Assembly (NCBI GenBank): GCA_026981975.1
Contig: JALSHV010000018.1
Location: forward strand, 1-60,980
DNA: 60,980 bases
Source: Aquificaceae bacterium
GTDB lineage: Bacteria > Aquificota > Aquificia > Aquificales > Aquificaceae
Reading direction: 5' to 3'
Part shown: piece by piece, positions 36,280-44,460 of the stretch
Layout of the letters: each line of letters opens with the position of its first letter
Numbering within the stretch: position 1 is the stretch's first letter
The notes under the pieces: model-generated
Databases searched by the model: none
Told to the model about the DNA's origin: nothing
The model's input: only the letters and a program-made list of their open reading frames with translations
Program-made: the position numbers and the translations under genes

Positions 36280-36645
36280 ATGCAGGTAAAGGATTGTGTA
36301 TTCTGCAAAATTATCAGGGGAGAGATCCCTTCTGAAAAGGAATACGAAGACGATTTTGTTTACGCTTTCAAGGATATAAATCCTGTAGCTCCAATTCATA
36401 TACTTATAGTTCCCAAGAAACACATAACGGGTATTCAAAGCTTAGAGAAAGAGGATACAAGTCTTGTGGGATATATGTTCTACGTAGCACGTATAATAGG
36501 AGAAAAAAAGGGAGTAGCTCCCTGTAAAGATATGGAAGGAGGATACAGACTTGTTTTTAATGTGGGAAGAGATGCAGGACAAACAGTTTTCCATCTCCAC
36601 CTTCACTTTATAGCGGGAAGATCTATGAAGTGGCCTCCCGGTTAA
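36280..36645 (+). CDS. HIT-family nucleotide-binding hydrolase (HinT type)
   Basis: The 121-residue protein starts with CVFCKIIRGEIPSEKEYEDDFVYAFKDINPVAPIH. It carries the histidine triad HLHLH (QTVFHLHLHFIAGR) near the C-terminus. HinT enzymes hydrolyse AMP-lysine or phosphoramidate nucleotides. It lies 4 bp before ribF. Confidence 0.92.
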   Translation: MQVKDCVFCKIIRGEIPSEKEYEDDFVYAFKDINPVAPIHILIVPKKHITGIQSLEKEDTSLVGYMFYVARIIGEKKGVAPCKDMEGGYRLVFNVGRDAGQTVFHLHLHFIAGRSMKWPPG

Positions 36646-36649
36646 GGGA

Positions 36650-37579
36650 ATGAAATCTTTCTTCTTGAAATTATCCAGTGGTATTTATCCAGGGGGGTTC
36701 AGTGTTCTTAAAGAATTAAAAGAAGATACTGCAGTAGTGGTGGGAAATTTTGACGGTTTTCACTTAGGACATCGTTATCTTACGTCAATACTTAAGGAAA
36801 GGGCTAAAAGAAGAAAATTAAAAACCCTTTTGGTAACTTTTTACCCACATCCTTTAAGAGTTTTAGCTAAGGAATTGTCCTTATGCGAGTTAACTACTCC
36901 TCAGGAAAAGAGAGAACTCTTGGAAGGGGAAGGTATAGACTTTCTATGTTTTATAAGATTTGATGAGACTTTTGCCAAAATGAACGCCCGTGAATTTCTG
37001 ACAGATATAATACACAAACGTCTTAAGTGCAGATACCTGCTTGTAGGTTACGATTGGAGATTCGGATACAAAAGGGAAGGGGAAATAGAACTCGCTAAGG
37101 AAGTAGCTACTAAACTCGGTTTTGAAGTAGAGGAAGCAGAACCTTACAGAAAAAACGGACATATAATAAGTAGCACTCTCATAAGGAGACTTTTATCAGA
37201 AGGAAGACTCAGTGAAGTGAGGGAGTTTCTGGGAAGAAACTATTGGATAAAGAGAAAAGTTGTAAAAGGTAAAGGTAGGGGATCAGTTTTGGGATTTCCT
37301 ACCGCCAATTTGGAAAATACAGAAAATTTATGTTTAAAAGAAGGTGTTTATATTGTAAGGGTAAACGACCAATATTCCGCTTTGGCTAACTTCGGCTACA
37401 GACCTACTTTCGGGGATAAAAGAAGACTGCTTGAAGTTCATATACCGGGTATAAAAGAGAATTTCAAAGGAAAGGAAATGAAGGTAGAATTCCTACGTTT
37501 TTTAAGAGAAGAAAAGAAGTTCCACAGCGCAGAAGAACTTAAGAGCCAAATAGAAAAGGATCTTCAATCTCTTTTGTAA
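36650..37579 (+). CDS. ribF: Bifunctional riboflavin kinase/FAD synthetase
   Basis: The 309-residue RibF converts riboflavin to FMN and FMN to FAD. The nucleotidyltransferase domain starts VVVGNFDGFHLGHRYL. The kinase domain begins near 185 with VVKGKGRGSVLGFPTANL and continues ANFGYRPTF. It overlaps a convergent small gene by 16 bp. The N-terminus (KLSSGIYPGGF) looks longer than usual by some residues. Confidence 0.94.
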   Translation: MKSFFLKLSSGIYPGGFSVLKELKEDTAVVVGNFDGFHLGHRYLTSILKERAKRRKLKTLLVTFYPHPLRVLAKELSLCELTTPQEKRELLEGEGIDFLCFIRFDETFAKMNAREFLTDIIHKRLKCRYLLVGYDWRFGYKREGEIELAKEVATKLGFEVEEAEPYRKNGHIISSTLIRRLLSEGRLSEVREFLGRNYWIKRKVVKGKGRGSVLGFPTANLENTENLCLKEGVYIVRVNDQYSALANFGYRPTFGDKRRLLEVHIPGIKENFKGKEMKVEFLRFLREEKKFHSAEELKSQIEKDLQSLL

Positions 37580-37842
37580 AGTATCTTTATCTCACCGTTT
37601 TTAAGTAGAACAAAATTCTTTTCCAATTTATCTTTAATTCCTTTCTTATTCTGAATGAAATTTTCTAAGCCTTTGGGTTCACCGTGAGATTTAAGCAGAT
37701 ATTTTCTTACTTCTCCGTTGTCAAAATGTATTTTCACCGGCAAGCAGTAAAAACGTGTATCTTCAGCTGTTCTGCATCTTTGGATTTCTCCTACTACCTC
37801 TATTTTTACGCTTCTGGCAACTATCTCTTCTTTTTTAAGCAT
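37564..37842 (-). CDS. Uncharacterised 92-residue protein
   Basis: The protein is unrecognised. It is mixed alpha/beta by eye, without signal peptide or membrane helix; two cysteines (RCRTAEDTRFYC) may pair. It begins 10 bp after lepB on the same strand, so it is the likely last gene of gmk-rpoZ-rlmN-lepB. Its 3' end overlaps ribF by 16 bp on the other strand. Confidence 0.6.
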   Translation of the reverse strand: MLKKEEIVARSVKIEVVGEIQRCRTAEDTRFYCLPVKIHFDNGEVRKYLLKSHGEPKGLENFIQNKKGIKDKLEKNFVLLKNGEIKILYKRD

Positions 37843-37852
37843 GGATACTATT

Positions 37853-38614
37853 TTAAGGTATAAGAACTTTGCCTATTCTCTCAAAACGAGGATTCAGCAA
37901 AGCCAGAAACAGTTGTTTAAACCCTGTGAAGAAGTTAACATCTGCGGGTGTAAGAGGAGGAACTTCTCCCGAAAAGTAAACTACAAAAGCTTTCCCCACT
38001 ACGTATTCCCTCGGCACAAAACCCCAAAATCTGCTGTCTTCACTGTTGTCTCTGTTGTCACCCATTACAAAATACTTCCCCTGTGGAACTATGAATTTAA
38101 CACAGAGGTTGTATCTATACCTAAGGCAATTCACTTTAACATAAGGTGTAAGTCCAGCAACTTTTGTAGGGTGTGAAGAAAACCAAATCCTGTGTTTGAG
38201 TTCCTTTCCGTTAAGGGAAATGGTTTCTTCAAATTCATAGTAGGTTCTACTGTTGAATTTTACATCTCTTATATACTTTAAACTGTATTCATTACCATTA
38301 ACACTTACGCTGTAAACCTTCTTTCCCGCTATTTCTTTACTGCTAAATTCCACCAGATCTCCCGGACCGCCTATTATTCTTTTTATATAATCAAGGGAAG
38401 GATTTACAGGGTATCTGAAAACAACTATATCACCCACTCTTGGTTCAGAAAGACTGTAAACAAGCTTGTTAACAAGAATAAAATCACCTATTAAAAGAGT
38501 AGGTTGCATAGAAGCGGAGGGTATGTTAAAAGCTTGAACCAGGGTTGCTCTTATAAAGAGAACTACAACAATTATCAATACTAACTCCGTTAGCCATTTG
38601 GGAATAGCTTTCAT
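37853..38614 (-). CDS. lepB: Signal peptidase I
   Basis: The 253-residue inner-membrane protease removes signal peptides. One N-terminal transmembrane helix (TELVLIIVVVLFIRATLVQAF) is followed by the catalytic Ser in PSASMQPTLLIGDF. The Lys block is YPVNPSLDYIKRIIG, and MGDNRDNSEDSRFWGFV is intact. The membrane helix fixes the start near 38614. The gene therefore overlaps the 3' end of rlmN by 89 bp in another frame. Confidence 0.95.
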   Translation of the reverse strand: MKAIPKWLTELVLIIVVVLFIRATLVQAFNIPSASMQPTLLIGDFILVNKLVYSLSEPRVGDIVVFRYPVNPSLDYIKRIIGGPGDLVEFSSKEIAGKKVYSVSVNGNEYSLKYIRDVKFNSRTYYEFEETISLNGKELKHRIWFSSHPTKVAGLTPYVKVNCLRYRYNLCVKFIVPQGKYFVMGDNRDNSEDSRFWGFVPREYVVGKAFVVYFSGEVPPLTPADVNFFTGFKQLFLALLNPRFERIGKVLIP

Positions 38615-39659
38615 GGAAATGAGATTTTAACATATTCCTATTGTGTCTTAACTGACCGCATGCACCGAATACTTCAACGCCTTTGCTGAAACGAACAAAA
38701 GTGGAAATTCCTTTACTCCACAGTATTCTTTGAAATTCCATTATTCTGTCAAGGGAAGGACGTTCATAAGGAAGAAAAGGATCCGGATTATAGGGTATCA
38801 AATTTACTTTAAATCTCTTAACAGATTTTCCTATTAAATCAGCAAGAGCTTTAGCCATAGAGGGAGAATCGTTTAAATCCTTTATAAGAACGTATTCAAG
38901 AGTTATTCTCCTGTATTTTGGAAGTGGAAATTCCCTCAGGATCTTCATAAGTTCTTCTAAATCGTTTTTTTCTGACAAAGGCATAATTTCTTCTCTTAAT
39001 TCCTGAAAAGGTGCGTTAATAGAAACAGCTAAGTTTATTTCTTTTAAAAGAGGATCTCTTCTCATTTTACAAAGAGGTTTTAAGAGACCGCTGGTTGAAA
39101 GAGTTACACGCCTTTTTGAAAGATCAAAACCCCATGGAGATATCATTATCTCAACTGCTTTTCTTACGTTATCATAATTAGCTAAGGGTTCACCCATTCC
39201 CATGAAAACCACGTTTCTTATGTGTTCTTTTAGAGTAAGCTGGACTTGGAGAAATTGATCAACTATCTCTTCCGTTTTTAAGTTTCTCTTCAAACCGTCT
39301 AAGGCGGTCGCACAGAATTTGCAACCTACAGCACAACCTATCTGTGATGAAACACAAAGGGTAAGATGATCCCTTTCTTTTATAAGAACTGTTTCAATAA
39401 GGTGATCGTCTTTTGTCTTGAATAGATATTTAACAGCGGAAGGAGCTTCTACACTTTTGATTAACTTCAAACTACAAACAGAAAAGATTTCTCTTAGGTG
39501 TAGTCTGTAGTTCCGTGGAAGATCTGTCATGAGTTCAAAGTCTGTTACCTTTTTCTTATAAATCCACCTTAGAATTTGATTTGCCCTGTAAGATTCCATT
39601 CCTAATTGAGAAACTTTATCTCTAAGCTCTCTTAAAGTGTATCCTGTAATGGATTCCAT
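38526..39659 (-). CDS. rlmN: Dual-specificity RNA methyltransferase RlmN
   Basis: The 377-residue radical-SAM enzyme makes 2-methyladenosine in 23S rRNA and some tRNAs. The cluster motif CAVGCKFCATA, GMGEPLANYDNV and the catalytic cysteine in VFGACGQL are present. About 39 residues follow GACGQL, most of them encoded inside lepB and not resembling a conserved tail. It starts on the rpoZ stop (TAATG). Confidence 0.95.
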   Translation of the reverse strand: MESITGYTLRELRDKVSQLGMESYRANQILRWIYKKKVTDFELMTDLPRNYRLHLREIFSVCSLKLIKSVEAPSAVKYLFKTKDDHLIETVLIKERDHLTLCVSSQIGCAVGCKFCATALDGLKRNLKTEEIVDQFLQVQLTLKEHIRNVVFMGMGEPLANYDNVRKAVEIMISPWGFDLSKRRVTLSTSGLLKPLCKMRRDPLLKEINLAVSINAPFQELREEIMPLSEKNDLEELMKILREFPLPKYRRITLEYVLIKDLNDSPSMAKALADLIGKSVKRFKVNLIPYNPDPFLPYERPSLDRIMEFQRILWSKGISTFVRFSKGVEVFGACGQLRHNRNMLKSHFHESYSQMANGVSIDNCCSSLYKSNPGSSF

Positions 39660-39865
39660 TACTTTGCTTTGATCACCTTTACTTTACCGTTAGCGATATC
39701 TTCTATAGACTGAAAAGTTTTCTTTATAAGTTCCCTTTCTCCTCTTATAAAGAAGTCTTCACCTTCTTTTAAAAGCTGAAGTGTTCTCTTTACAGCAGCA
39801 TGAACAAGTTCATACCTTGAGCTTACCTGATTGAGAGCATTTTCTATATTAGGTCTTTTTGCCAT
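39659..39865 (-). CDS. rpoZ: RNA polymerase omega subunit
   Basis: The 68-residue omega protein assists RNA polymerase assembly. The typical stretch is NIENALNQVSSRYELVHAAVKRTLQLL. I chose the ATG at 39863-39865 because AAGGAGGTGA lies just upstream. It overlaps gmk by 17 bp, matching the common gmk-rpoZ order. Confidence 0.92.
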   Translation of the reverse strand: MAKRPNIENALNQVSSRYELVHAAVKRTLQLLKEGEDFFIRGERELIKKTFQSIEDIANGKVKVIKAK

Positions 39866-40496
39866 AGCATTCACCTCCTTTTACAAGACTCCTTATCTCT
39901 TCTGATGGGAGAACATTTTTTAAGACTTCTAATACACTTTCTCTCTCACAACGTGAAGCTGTTATAATACTCTTTAACTGATAAACAGCTTTATCCACAA
40001 AGTCATTAATTATAATATAATCAAATTCCCTCGCGCAAGGTATTTCTTTCTTAGCGGTTTCAAGTCTGAGGCGTGCGTTGCTATCTCTGTATCCTCTTGA
40101 TATCATTCTCCTCTTGAGTTCTTCCAAAGAAGGAGGAAGAAGAAAAACAGTTACAGCGGAAGGGAAAATCTCCTTTACCCTAAAAGCTCCTTGAACATCA
40201 ATAACAAGAAGAGAATCAACACCCTCTTTCAAATTCCTTTCAACCTGATCCTTGGGTGTGCCGTAGTAATTACCGTAAACTTCTGCGTATTCAAGGAAAT
40301 GTTCTTCTTTTATTCTTTTCTCAAATTCCTCTTTGGTAATAAAGAAGTAATCAACACCGTCCGATTCACCGGGTCTTGGTGTTCTTGTAGTTACAGTTAC
40401 TATTTTTTTAATCCCCTCAATTTGTTGAAGAAGCTTGCTTGCTATAGTGCTTTTACCAGTCCCTGAAGGAGCTGATAAGACAAACAGTTTTGCCAT
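39849..40496 (-). CDS. gmk: Guanylate kinase
   Basis: The 215-residue kinase converts GMP and ATP to GDP and ADP. The P-loop is SAPSGTGKST, and TTRTPRPGESDGVDYFF is the GMP-binding block. YGTPKDQVERNLKEG and LVIDVQGAFRVK are also typical. It begins 8 bp after the end of the msbA-like gene, so they may share a transcript. Confidence 0.95.
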   Translation of the reverse strand: MAKLFVLSAPSGTGKSTIASKLLQQIEGIKKIVTVTTRTPRPGESDGVDYFFITKEEFEKRIKEEHFLEYAEVYGNYYGTPKDQVERNLKEGVDSLLVIDVQGAFRVKEIFPSAVTVFLLPPSLEELKRRMISRGYRDSNARLRLETAKKEIPCAREFDYIIINDFVDKAVYQLKSIITASRCERESVLEVLKNVLPSEEIRSLVKGGECYGKKT

Positions 40497-40504
40497 TGTA
40501 TTTT

Positions 40505-42208
40505 TTATAGCATGTTGGAGTTTCTGAAGAGTCGGAAAAATTCCTGTCCTTTTGCGCTTAAGCTTTTAAAATCACCTTCTTCCACTACTCTACCTTCTTT
40601 CATAACAATTATTCTATCGCACTCTGTTATATTGCTTATTCTGTGGGCTACTACAAAAAGAGTTTTCCCTTTAAAAAATTTCCATATATTGTTTAGAACT
40701 AATTTCTCCGTTTCCATATCCAAAGCGGAAGTAGCTTCGTCCAGAATAAGTATATCGGGATTTTTTAAAAACAATCGGGCTATGGCAAGCCTTTGCCTTT
40801 CTCCTCCAGAAAGGGAATGTCCTCTTTCTCCTACCACGGTATCAATGCCTTTTTCTAACCGATATACAAAATCGCACACCGCAAGGTGTAAGGCTTCGTG
40901 TATTTCTTCTTCACTGGCATTTGGCTTTGCTATAAGCATATTCTCTCTTACGGAAGCGTTAAGAAGAAAAGTTTCTTGAGTGGACATTCCTATCCTGTTT
41001 CTCAGACTTTTCACGTCTAAATCCCTTAGCTCTATACCATCCAAAATAACTGATCCCTCGTAATCTACGAGGTGTGGGATAATCTTTACAAGTGTGCTTT
41101 TCCCAGAGCCGGTATGTCCTACTATTCCTATCTTTTCTCCCCGCTTTACAGTTAAATTAATCCCCTTTAAAATCTCCTTATTTTCTATCTTGACTTTAAC
41201 TTCTCTGAACTCTATGGAGTCCTTAAACCCATCAAAGCGAATTCCACCAGAAGTTTCTTCTTTCATTTCAAGGAGTTCTTTTAATCTGTTTATCACCGGT
41301 AGAGATCCCTTTAAGTTCATAAGCGCTTTTTGTGTGTTAAGTAGTGGTGGTTGTATCATAAAAAGAGCGGTCAGATAGGAGATAAAATCTCCGGGTGTCA
41401 AATCTCCTTCAAGTATCCTGTATCCTCCGTAGAATATAACAGCTGCAGTTACAGTGTATCCGAAAATGTAGTTAAGAGCCGTATTCCCTACTACGTAAAA
41501 CTCAGCTTTGGCAGAGGATTTGTAAATTCCTCTATTAAAATCTTTAAAGAAAGAAAGAAGCCTGTCTTCCGCAGAGAAAACCTTGACGTTTTCAATCCCG
41601 TGCAGGCTTTGGGATAAAACCTGCGTTAGATCTCCTGTTTTTTCTTGAGTTTTTTTTACGTGTTTGCCTTTCCTTCCGCCGAAAAACTTCACCATAAAAG
41701 CCATAAGAGGGACTGCTATTAAAAGAAAAGAAGTCAAAACAGGATCTCTGTATATAAGAACTCCAAAGAGAGCAATTCCTACGAAAGGCTCTCGTAAAAC
41801 CGTTGGTATTTGATCTACAAGAATTTGTCTTATTCTCTCCACATCACTTACAATTCTGCTTATTATGTCTCCTACCGGTTGTCTAATGAAGAATCCGTAG
41901 GGTATGAACATAAGCTTTTGGAATATTTCTGTTCTTATATCTTGAAGTGTTTTTTCAGAGGCAAGGACTACCGTGTATTTGGAAAGGAAGAAACCTCCCT
42001 GCATCAGGATAGCACTTCCGAGCAACATCAGAACAGTTTTCACAAGCTCTTCCTCATTTCTGAATAAAAAAACATCATCTATTATTCCCTTTACAAGAAG
42101 AGCAACAGCCGAAGCTCCGCTTGACTGAAGTAAAGATCCAATAACGGACAGAACAAGTAAGAACGAATAAGGTCTAATTCTCTTTAAAAGCCAAATTAAA
42201 TTTTCCAT
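40505..42208 (-). CDS. MsbA-type ABC exporter (fused membrane and ATPase domains)
   Basis: The 567-residue half-transporter has six transmembrane helices (about 15-300). The ATPase domain has Walker A GHTGSGKST, signature LSGGERQRLAIARL and Walker B ILILDEATSALD. It could flip lipid A or lipids like MsbA, or export drugs. The frame extends to 42625, but the ATG at 42206-42208 is the family start and has TATAAT 7 bp upstream. The longer version would cover flgG antisense. Confidence 0.86.
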   Translation of the reverse strand: MENLIWLLKRIRPYSFLLVLSVIGSLLQSSGASAVALLVKGIIDDVFLFRNEEELVKTVLMLLGSAILMQGGFFLSKYTVVLASEKTLQDIRTEIFQKLMFIPYGFFIRQPVGDIISRIVSDVERIRQILVDQIPTVLREPFVGIALFGVLIYRDPVLTSFLLIAVPLMAFMVKFFGGRKGKHVKKTQEKTGDLTQVLSQSLHGIENVKVFSAEDRLLSFFKDFNRGIYKSSAKAEFYVVGNTALNYIFGYTVTAAVIFYGGYRILEGDLTPGDFISYLTALFMIQPPLLNTQKALMNLKGSLPVINRLKELLEMKEETSGGIRFDGFKDSIEFREVKVKIENKEILKGINLTVKRGEKIGIVGHTGSGKSTLVKIIPHLVDYEGSVILDGIELRDLDVKSLRNRIGMSTQETFLLNASVRENMLIAKPNASEEEIHEALHLAVCDFVYRLEKGIDTVVGERGHSLSGGERQRLAIARLFLKNPDILILDEATSALDMETEKLVLNNIWKFFKGKTLFVVAHRISNITECDRIIVMKEGRVVEEGDFKSLSAKGQEFFRLFRNSNML

Positions 42209-42215
42209 CTTTGAA

Positions 42216-42221
42216 ATTATA
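42216..42221 (-). promoter_or_regulatory. msbA-like gene -10 box
   Basis: TATAAT on the minus strand ends 7 bp before the ATG at 42208. It overlaps by two bases the -35 element of the oppositely directed sigma-28 promoter for flgG. No -35 of the usual type is visible. Confidence 0.45.
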
Positions 42222-42246
42222 AATATCCGCGGTAAAGAGCCGATAG
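42220..42246 (+). promoter_or_regulatory. Sigma-28 (FliA) type promoter for flgG
   Basis: TAAA (42220-42223), a 15-bp spacer and GCCGATAG (42239-42246) match the flagellar sigma-28 consensus TAAA-N15-GCCGATAA with one mismatch. It is followed by AGGAGG and the flgG ATG at 42269. Spacing and context agree with the function. Confidence 0.75.
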
Positions 42247-42268
42247 AAGCTTTTAGGAGGGTTAAAGT

Positions 42269-43057
42269 ATGTTCAGAGCACTTTGGACATCTGCTTCTGG
42301 CATGACAGCACAGCAAACTAATCTTGATATTATCTCTCACAATATGGCTAACGTAAACACGGTGGGTTATAAAAAACTCAGAGCTACTTTTCAAGATCTT
42401 ATTTATCAAACAGTAAGAGAACCCGGAGCGCCTACCTCTCCTATAACCCGCTCCCCTTCTGGATTTCAGATAGGTTTGGGAACTTATATAGCGGATACTT
42501 ACGGTATATTTACCCAAGGAAATATAACTCAAACGGGAAACACTTTGGATATTGCAATTCAAGGAGATGGTTTTTTTAAGATAGTTCTTCCTGACGGAAC
42601 CATAGCTTATACACGAAACGGCCAATTTCGTCTTGACAGAGATGGTAGAATAGTTAACAGTGACGGCTATCCTTTAGATCCCGAAATAAGTATCCCTCCA
42701 GATGCTGTAACCATAGGTATAGGGGCGGACGGAACAGTAACTATACTGAGACAAGGTTCTACTTCAGTTGAAGAAGTCGGTAGAATAGAGCTTGCTAAAT
42801 TTATAAATCCAGCTGGTTTAAGAAGAATAGGAAATAACCTGTATTTACAAACAGACGCTTCAGGTGAACCAATTATAGACAATCCCGGTAATCAGGGAAT
42901 AGGAACCCTTTTGCAGGGATACCTTGAATCTTCTAATGTTAATATAGTAGAAGAAATGGTGAATCTTATAATAGCACAAAGAGCCTATGAATTTAACACT
43001 AAAAGTATAACAGCTGCTGATGAAATGCTTTCTCAAGCTGCTAATCTGCGCCGTTAG
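42269..43057 (+). CDS. flgG: Flagellar distal rod protein FlgG
   Basis: The 262-residue FlgG builds the distal rod. The N-terminal [36 protein letters not shown] is typical, with [13 protein letters not shown] in the middle and [34 protein letters not shown] at the C-terminus. AGGAGG precedes the start. It overlaps flgA by 38 bp and is led by a sigma-28 promoter. The ring genes are at 22138-24196. Confidence 0.96.
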   Translation: MFRALWTSASGMTAQQTNLDIISHNMANVNTVGYKKLRATFQDLIYQTVREPGAPTSPITRSPSGFQIGLGTYIADTYGIFTQGNITQTGNTLDIAIQGDGFFKIVLPDGTIAYTRNGQFRLDRDGRIVNSDGYPLDPEISIPPDAVTIGIGADGTVTILRQGSTSVEEVGRIELAKFINPAGLRRIGNNLYLQTDASGEPIIDNPGNQGIGTLLQGYLESSNVNIVEEMVNLIIAQRAYEFNTKSITAADEMLSQAANLRR

Positions 43058-43691
43058 TATTTCCTTAGTTTTTGGAGAAATTATTGATAAGGATTTTTTG
43101 AAAAATTACGCTCTTAAGGAACTTAAGAATAAATTCGGCAATAAAGTGAAGATTGTTGATCTTTCTCTCCTTCCTATAAATTCACTTCACTATGAGAAAA
43201 TAGAAAGAGTTGTTGTTAATGTCAGAGAAAACAACCCAAGAGGAAACGTTCACATTTACGTGAGAACAAGGAAAGGTGTAAGGAGAATTACTGTATCCCT
43301 GCGTCTTTTATGGAGATGTAAAATCACAGTTACCTTAACACGTATTGAAAAAGGAGAAAGGATATCTCTTGATCTCTTGGAAATAAAGGAGAAATTCCTG
43401 CCAAGGTGTCCAACTTTTCAAGAAGATCCAGAAGAGTTTATCAACTATATTGCTCTTAAGGACATTCCCGCAGGTAGCCTATTACGTAGGCAGCTTATCA
43501 GAAAGGAAGCGCTCGTGAAAAGAGGTGAAGAAGTTACGGCTGTTCTCAAAAAGGGAAATCTTGAGATTAGATTCACAGCTAAATCCTTGGACAGGGGTTT
43601 CTACAGAGATATAGTAAGGATCAAGATACCCAGCAAGGGAAAGGTTCTTAAAGGGAGAGTTATAGCCGAAGGTTTTGTAATTATAAATTAA
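43020..43691 (+). CDS. flgA: Flagellar P-ring assembly chaperone FlgA
   Basis: The 223-residue periplasmic protein helps FlgI form the P ring. It has a signal peptide ([16 protein letters not shown]) and a SAF-type C-terminal region ([33 protein letters not shown]). The signal peptide needs the start at 43020, inside the end of flgG, so the 38-bp overlap is probably real. Confidence 0.88.
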   Translation: MKCFLKLLICAVSISLVFGEIIDKDFLKNYALKELKNKFGNKVKIVDLSLLPINSLHYEKIERVVVNVRENNPRGNVHIYVRTRKGVRRITVSLRLLWRCKITVTLTRIEKGERISLDLLEIKEKFLPRCPTFQEDPEEFINYIALKDIPAGSLLRRQLIRKEALVKRGEEVTAVLKKGNLEIRFTAKSLDRGFYRDIVRIKIPSKGKVLKGRVIAEGFVIIN

Positions 43692-43898
43692 ATAAAAAAT
43701 ATTAGGAAGTCTTTGATCTTTTATAAGTGAAGCTAATTTTTTTAAAAAAGAGTAAATGTTTAAACATATATTAAGAAAAGTTATAAAGCTATAAAAATTT
43801 TTCATAAAGGTTATAAGAAAATTTCATAAGTTTATTAGAAATTATTTATATGATAAACAACATATAGGGTATGTTAAAATCTGGGGACAGGAGGTAGT
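43692..43898. promoter_or_regulatory. AT-rich leader region of the bc operon
   Basis: This 207-bp gap is the largest in the window after the left end. It is very AT rich. It holds a near-direct repeat (AAAATTTTTCATAA at 43794-43807, AAAATTTCATAA at 43818-43829) and a palindrome TGTTTAAACA (43757-43766). A possible -10 (TAAAAT, about 43875) lies upstream of the AGGAGG site for the Rieske gene. No RNA gene or small ORF was recognised. Confidence 0.4.
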
Positions 43899-44447
43899 AT
43901 GATGGAAGCTTCTAGAAGGGATTTTATTCACGTTGCTTTGGGTGGAATGGGAGCTGTGGGTGCGCTCGGGGTCCTCTATCCTATTCTTAAAACCTTAGCG
44001 CCCAGTGCTGCTTCTGTAACTGAAGCTAAGGTTGAAATAGCCATTGATTCTGTTCCGGAATTGGGTATGAGGGTGACTTCTTGGAAAGGAAAACCCCTTT
44101 TTATTCTCAAACTACCCTCTGACATTACTCAGAAATACACGTATAAGGTAAAGAAAGAATCTAAGAACAGTGCAGGTAAGCTTAATCAGGAAATCCTTAG
44201 AGATAAACCGGTCTTCGCCCTCATCGGGGTTTGTACCCATCTGGGGTGCATTCCCCTCTGGAAGCCTAAGGGTAGTAGTGATGTGAAAGCTCCCTATTTG
44301 CACTGTCCGTGCCACGGCGGACTTTACACCCCTTGGGGAGATAACATAGGAGGTCCTCCGCCAAGACCGTTATTTGTTCCTCCCCAAAAGATAGAAGGTA
44401 ATAAGCTTGTAGTAGGAGAACCCGGATTTGTTAAGGAGCTTGTTTGA
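43899..44447 (+). CDS. petA: Rieske iron-sulfur protein of cytochrome bc complex
   Basis: The 182-residue protein carries the [2Fe-2S] centre that takes electrons from quinol. It has a twin-arginine signal anchor (SRRDFIHVALGGMGAVGALGVL). Ligands are Cys112 and His114 in CTHLGC and Cys136 and His139 in CPCHG; Cys117 and Cys138 would form the disulfide. AGGAGGT precedes the ATG. It starts the three-gene operon petA-petB-petC. Confidence 0.95.
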   Translation: MMEASRRDFIHVALGGMGAVGALGVLYPILKTLAPSAASVTEAKVEIAIDSVPELGMRVTSWKGKPLFILKLPSDITQKYTYKVKKESKNSAGKLNQEILRDKPVFALIGVCTHLGCIPLWKPKGSSDVKAPYLHCPCHGGLYTPWGDNIGGPPPRPLFVPPQKIEGNKLVVGEPGFVKELV

Positions 44448-44460
44448 GGAGGTGGAGAAT

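Noticed and set aside
42209-42625. N-terminal extension of the msbA-like frame (about 139 residues)
   Set aside because: It covers flgG on the other strand, has no exporter similarity, and the ATG at 42208 has a well-placed -10.
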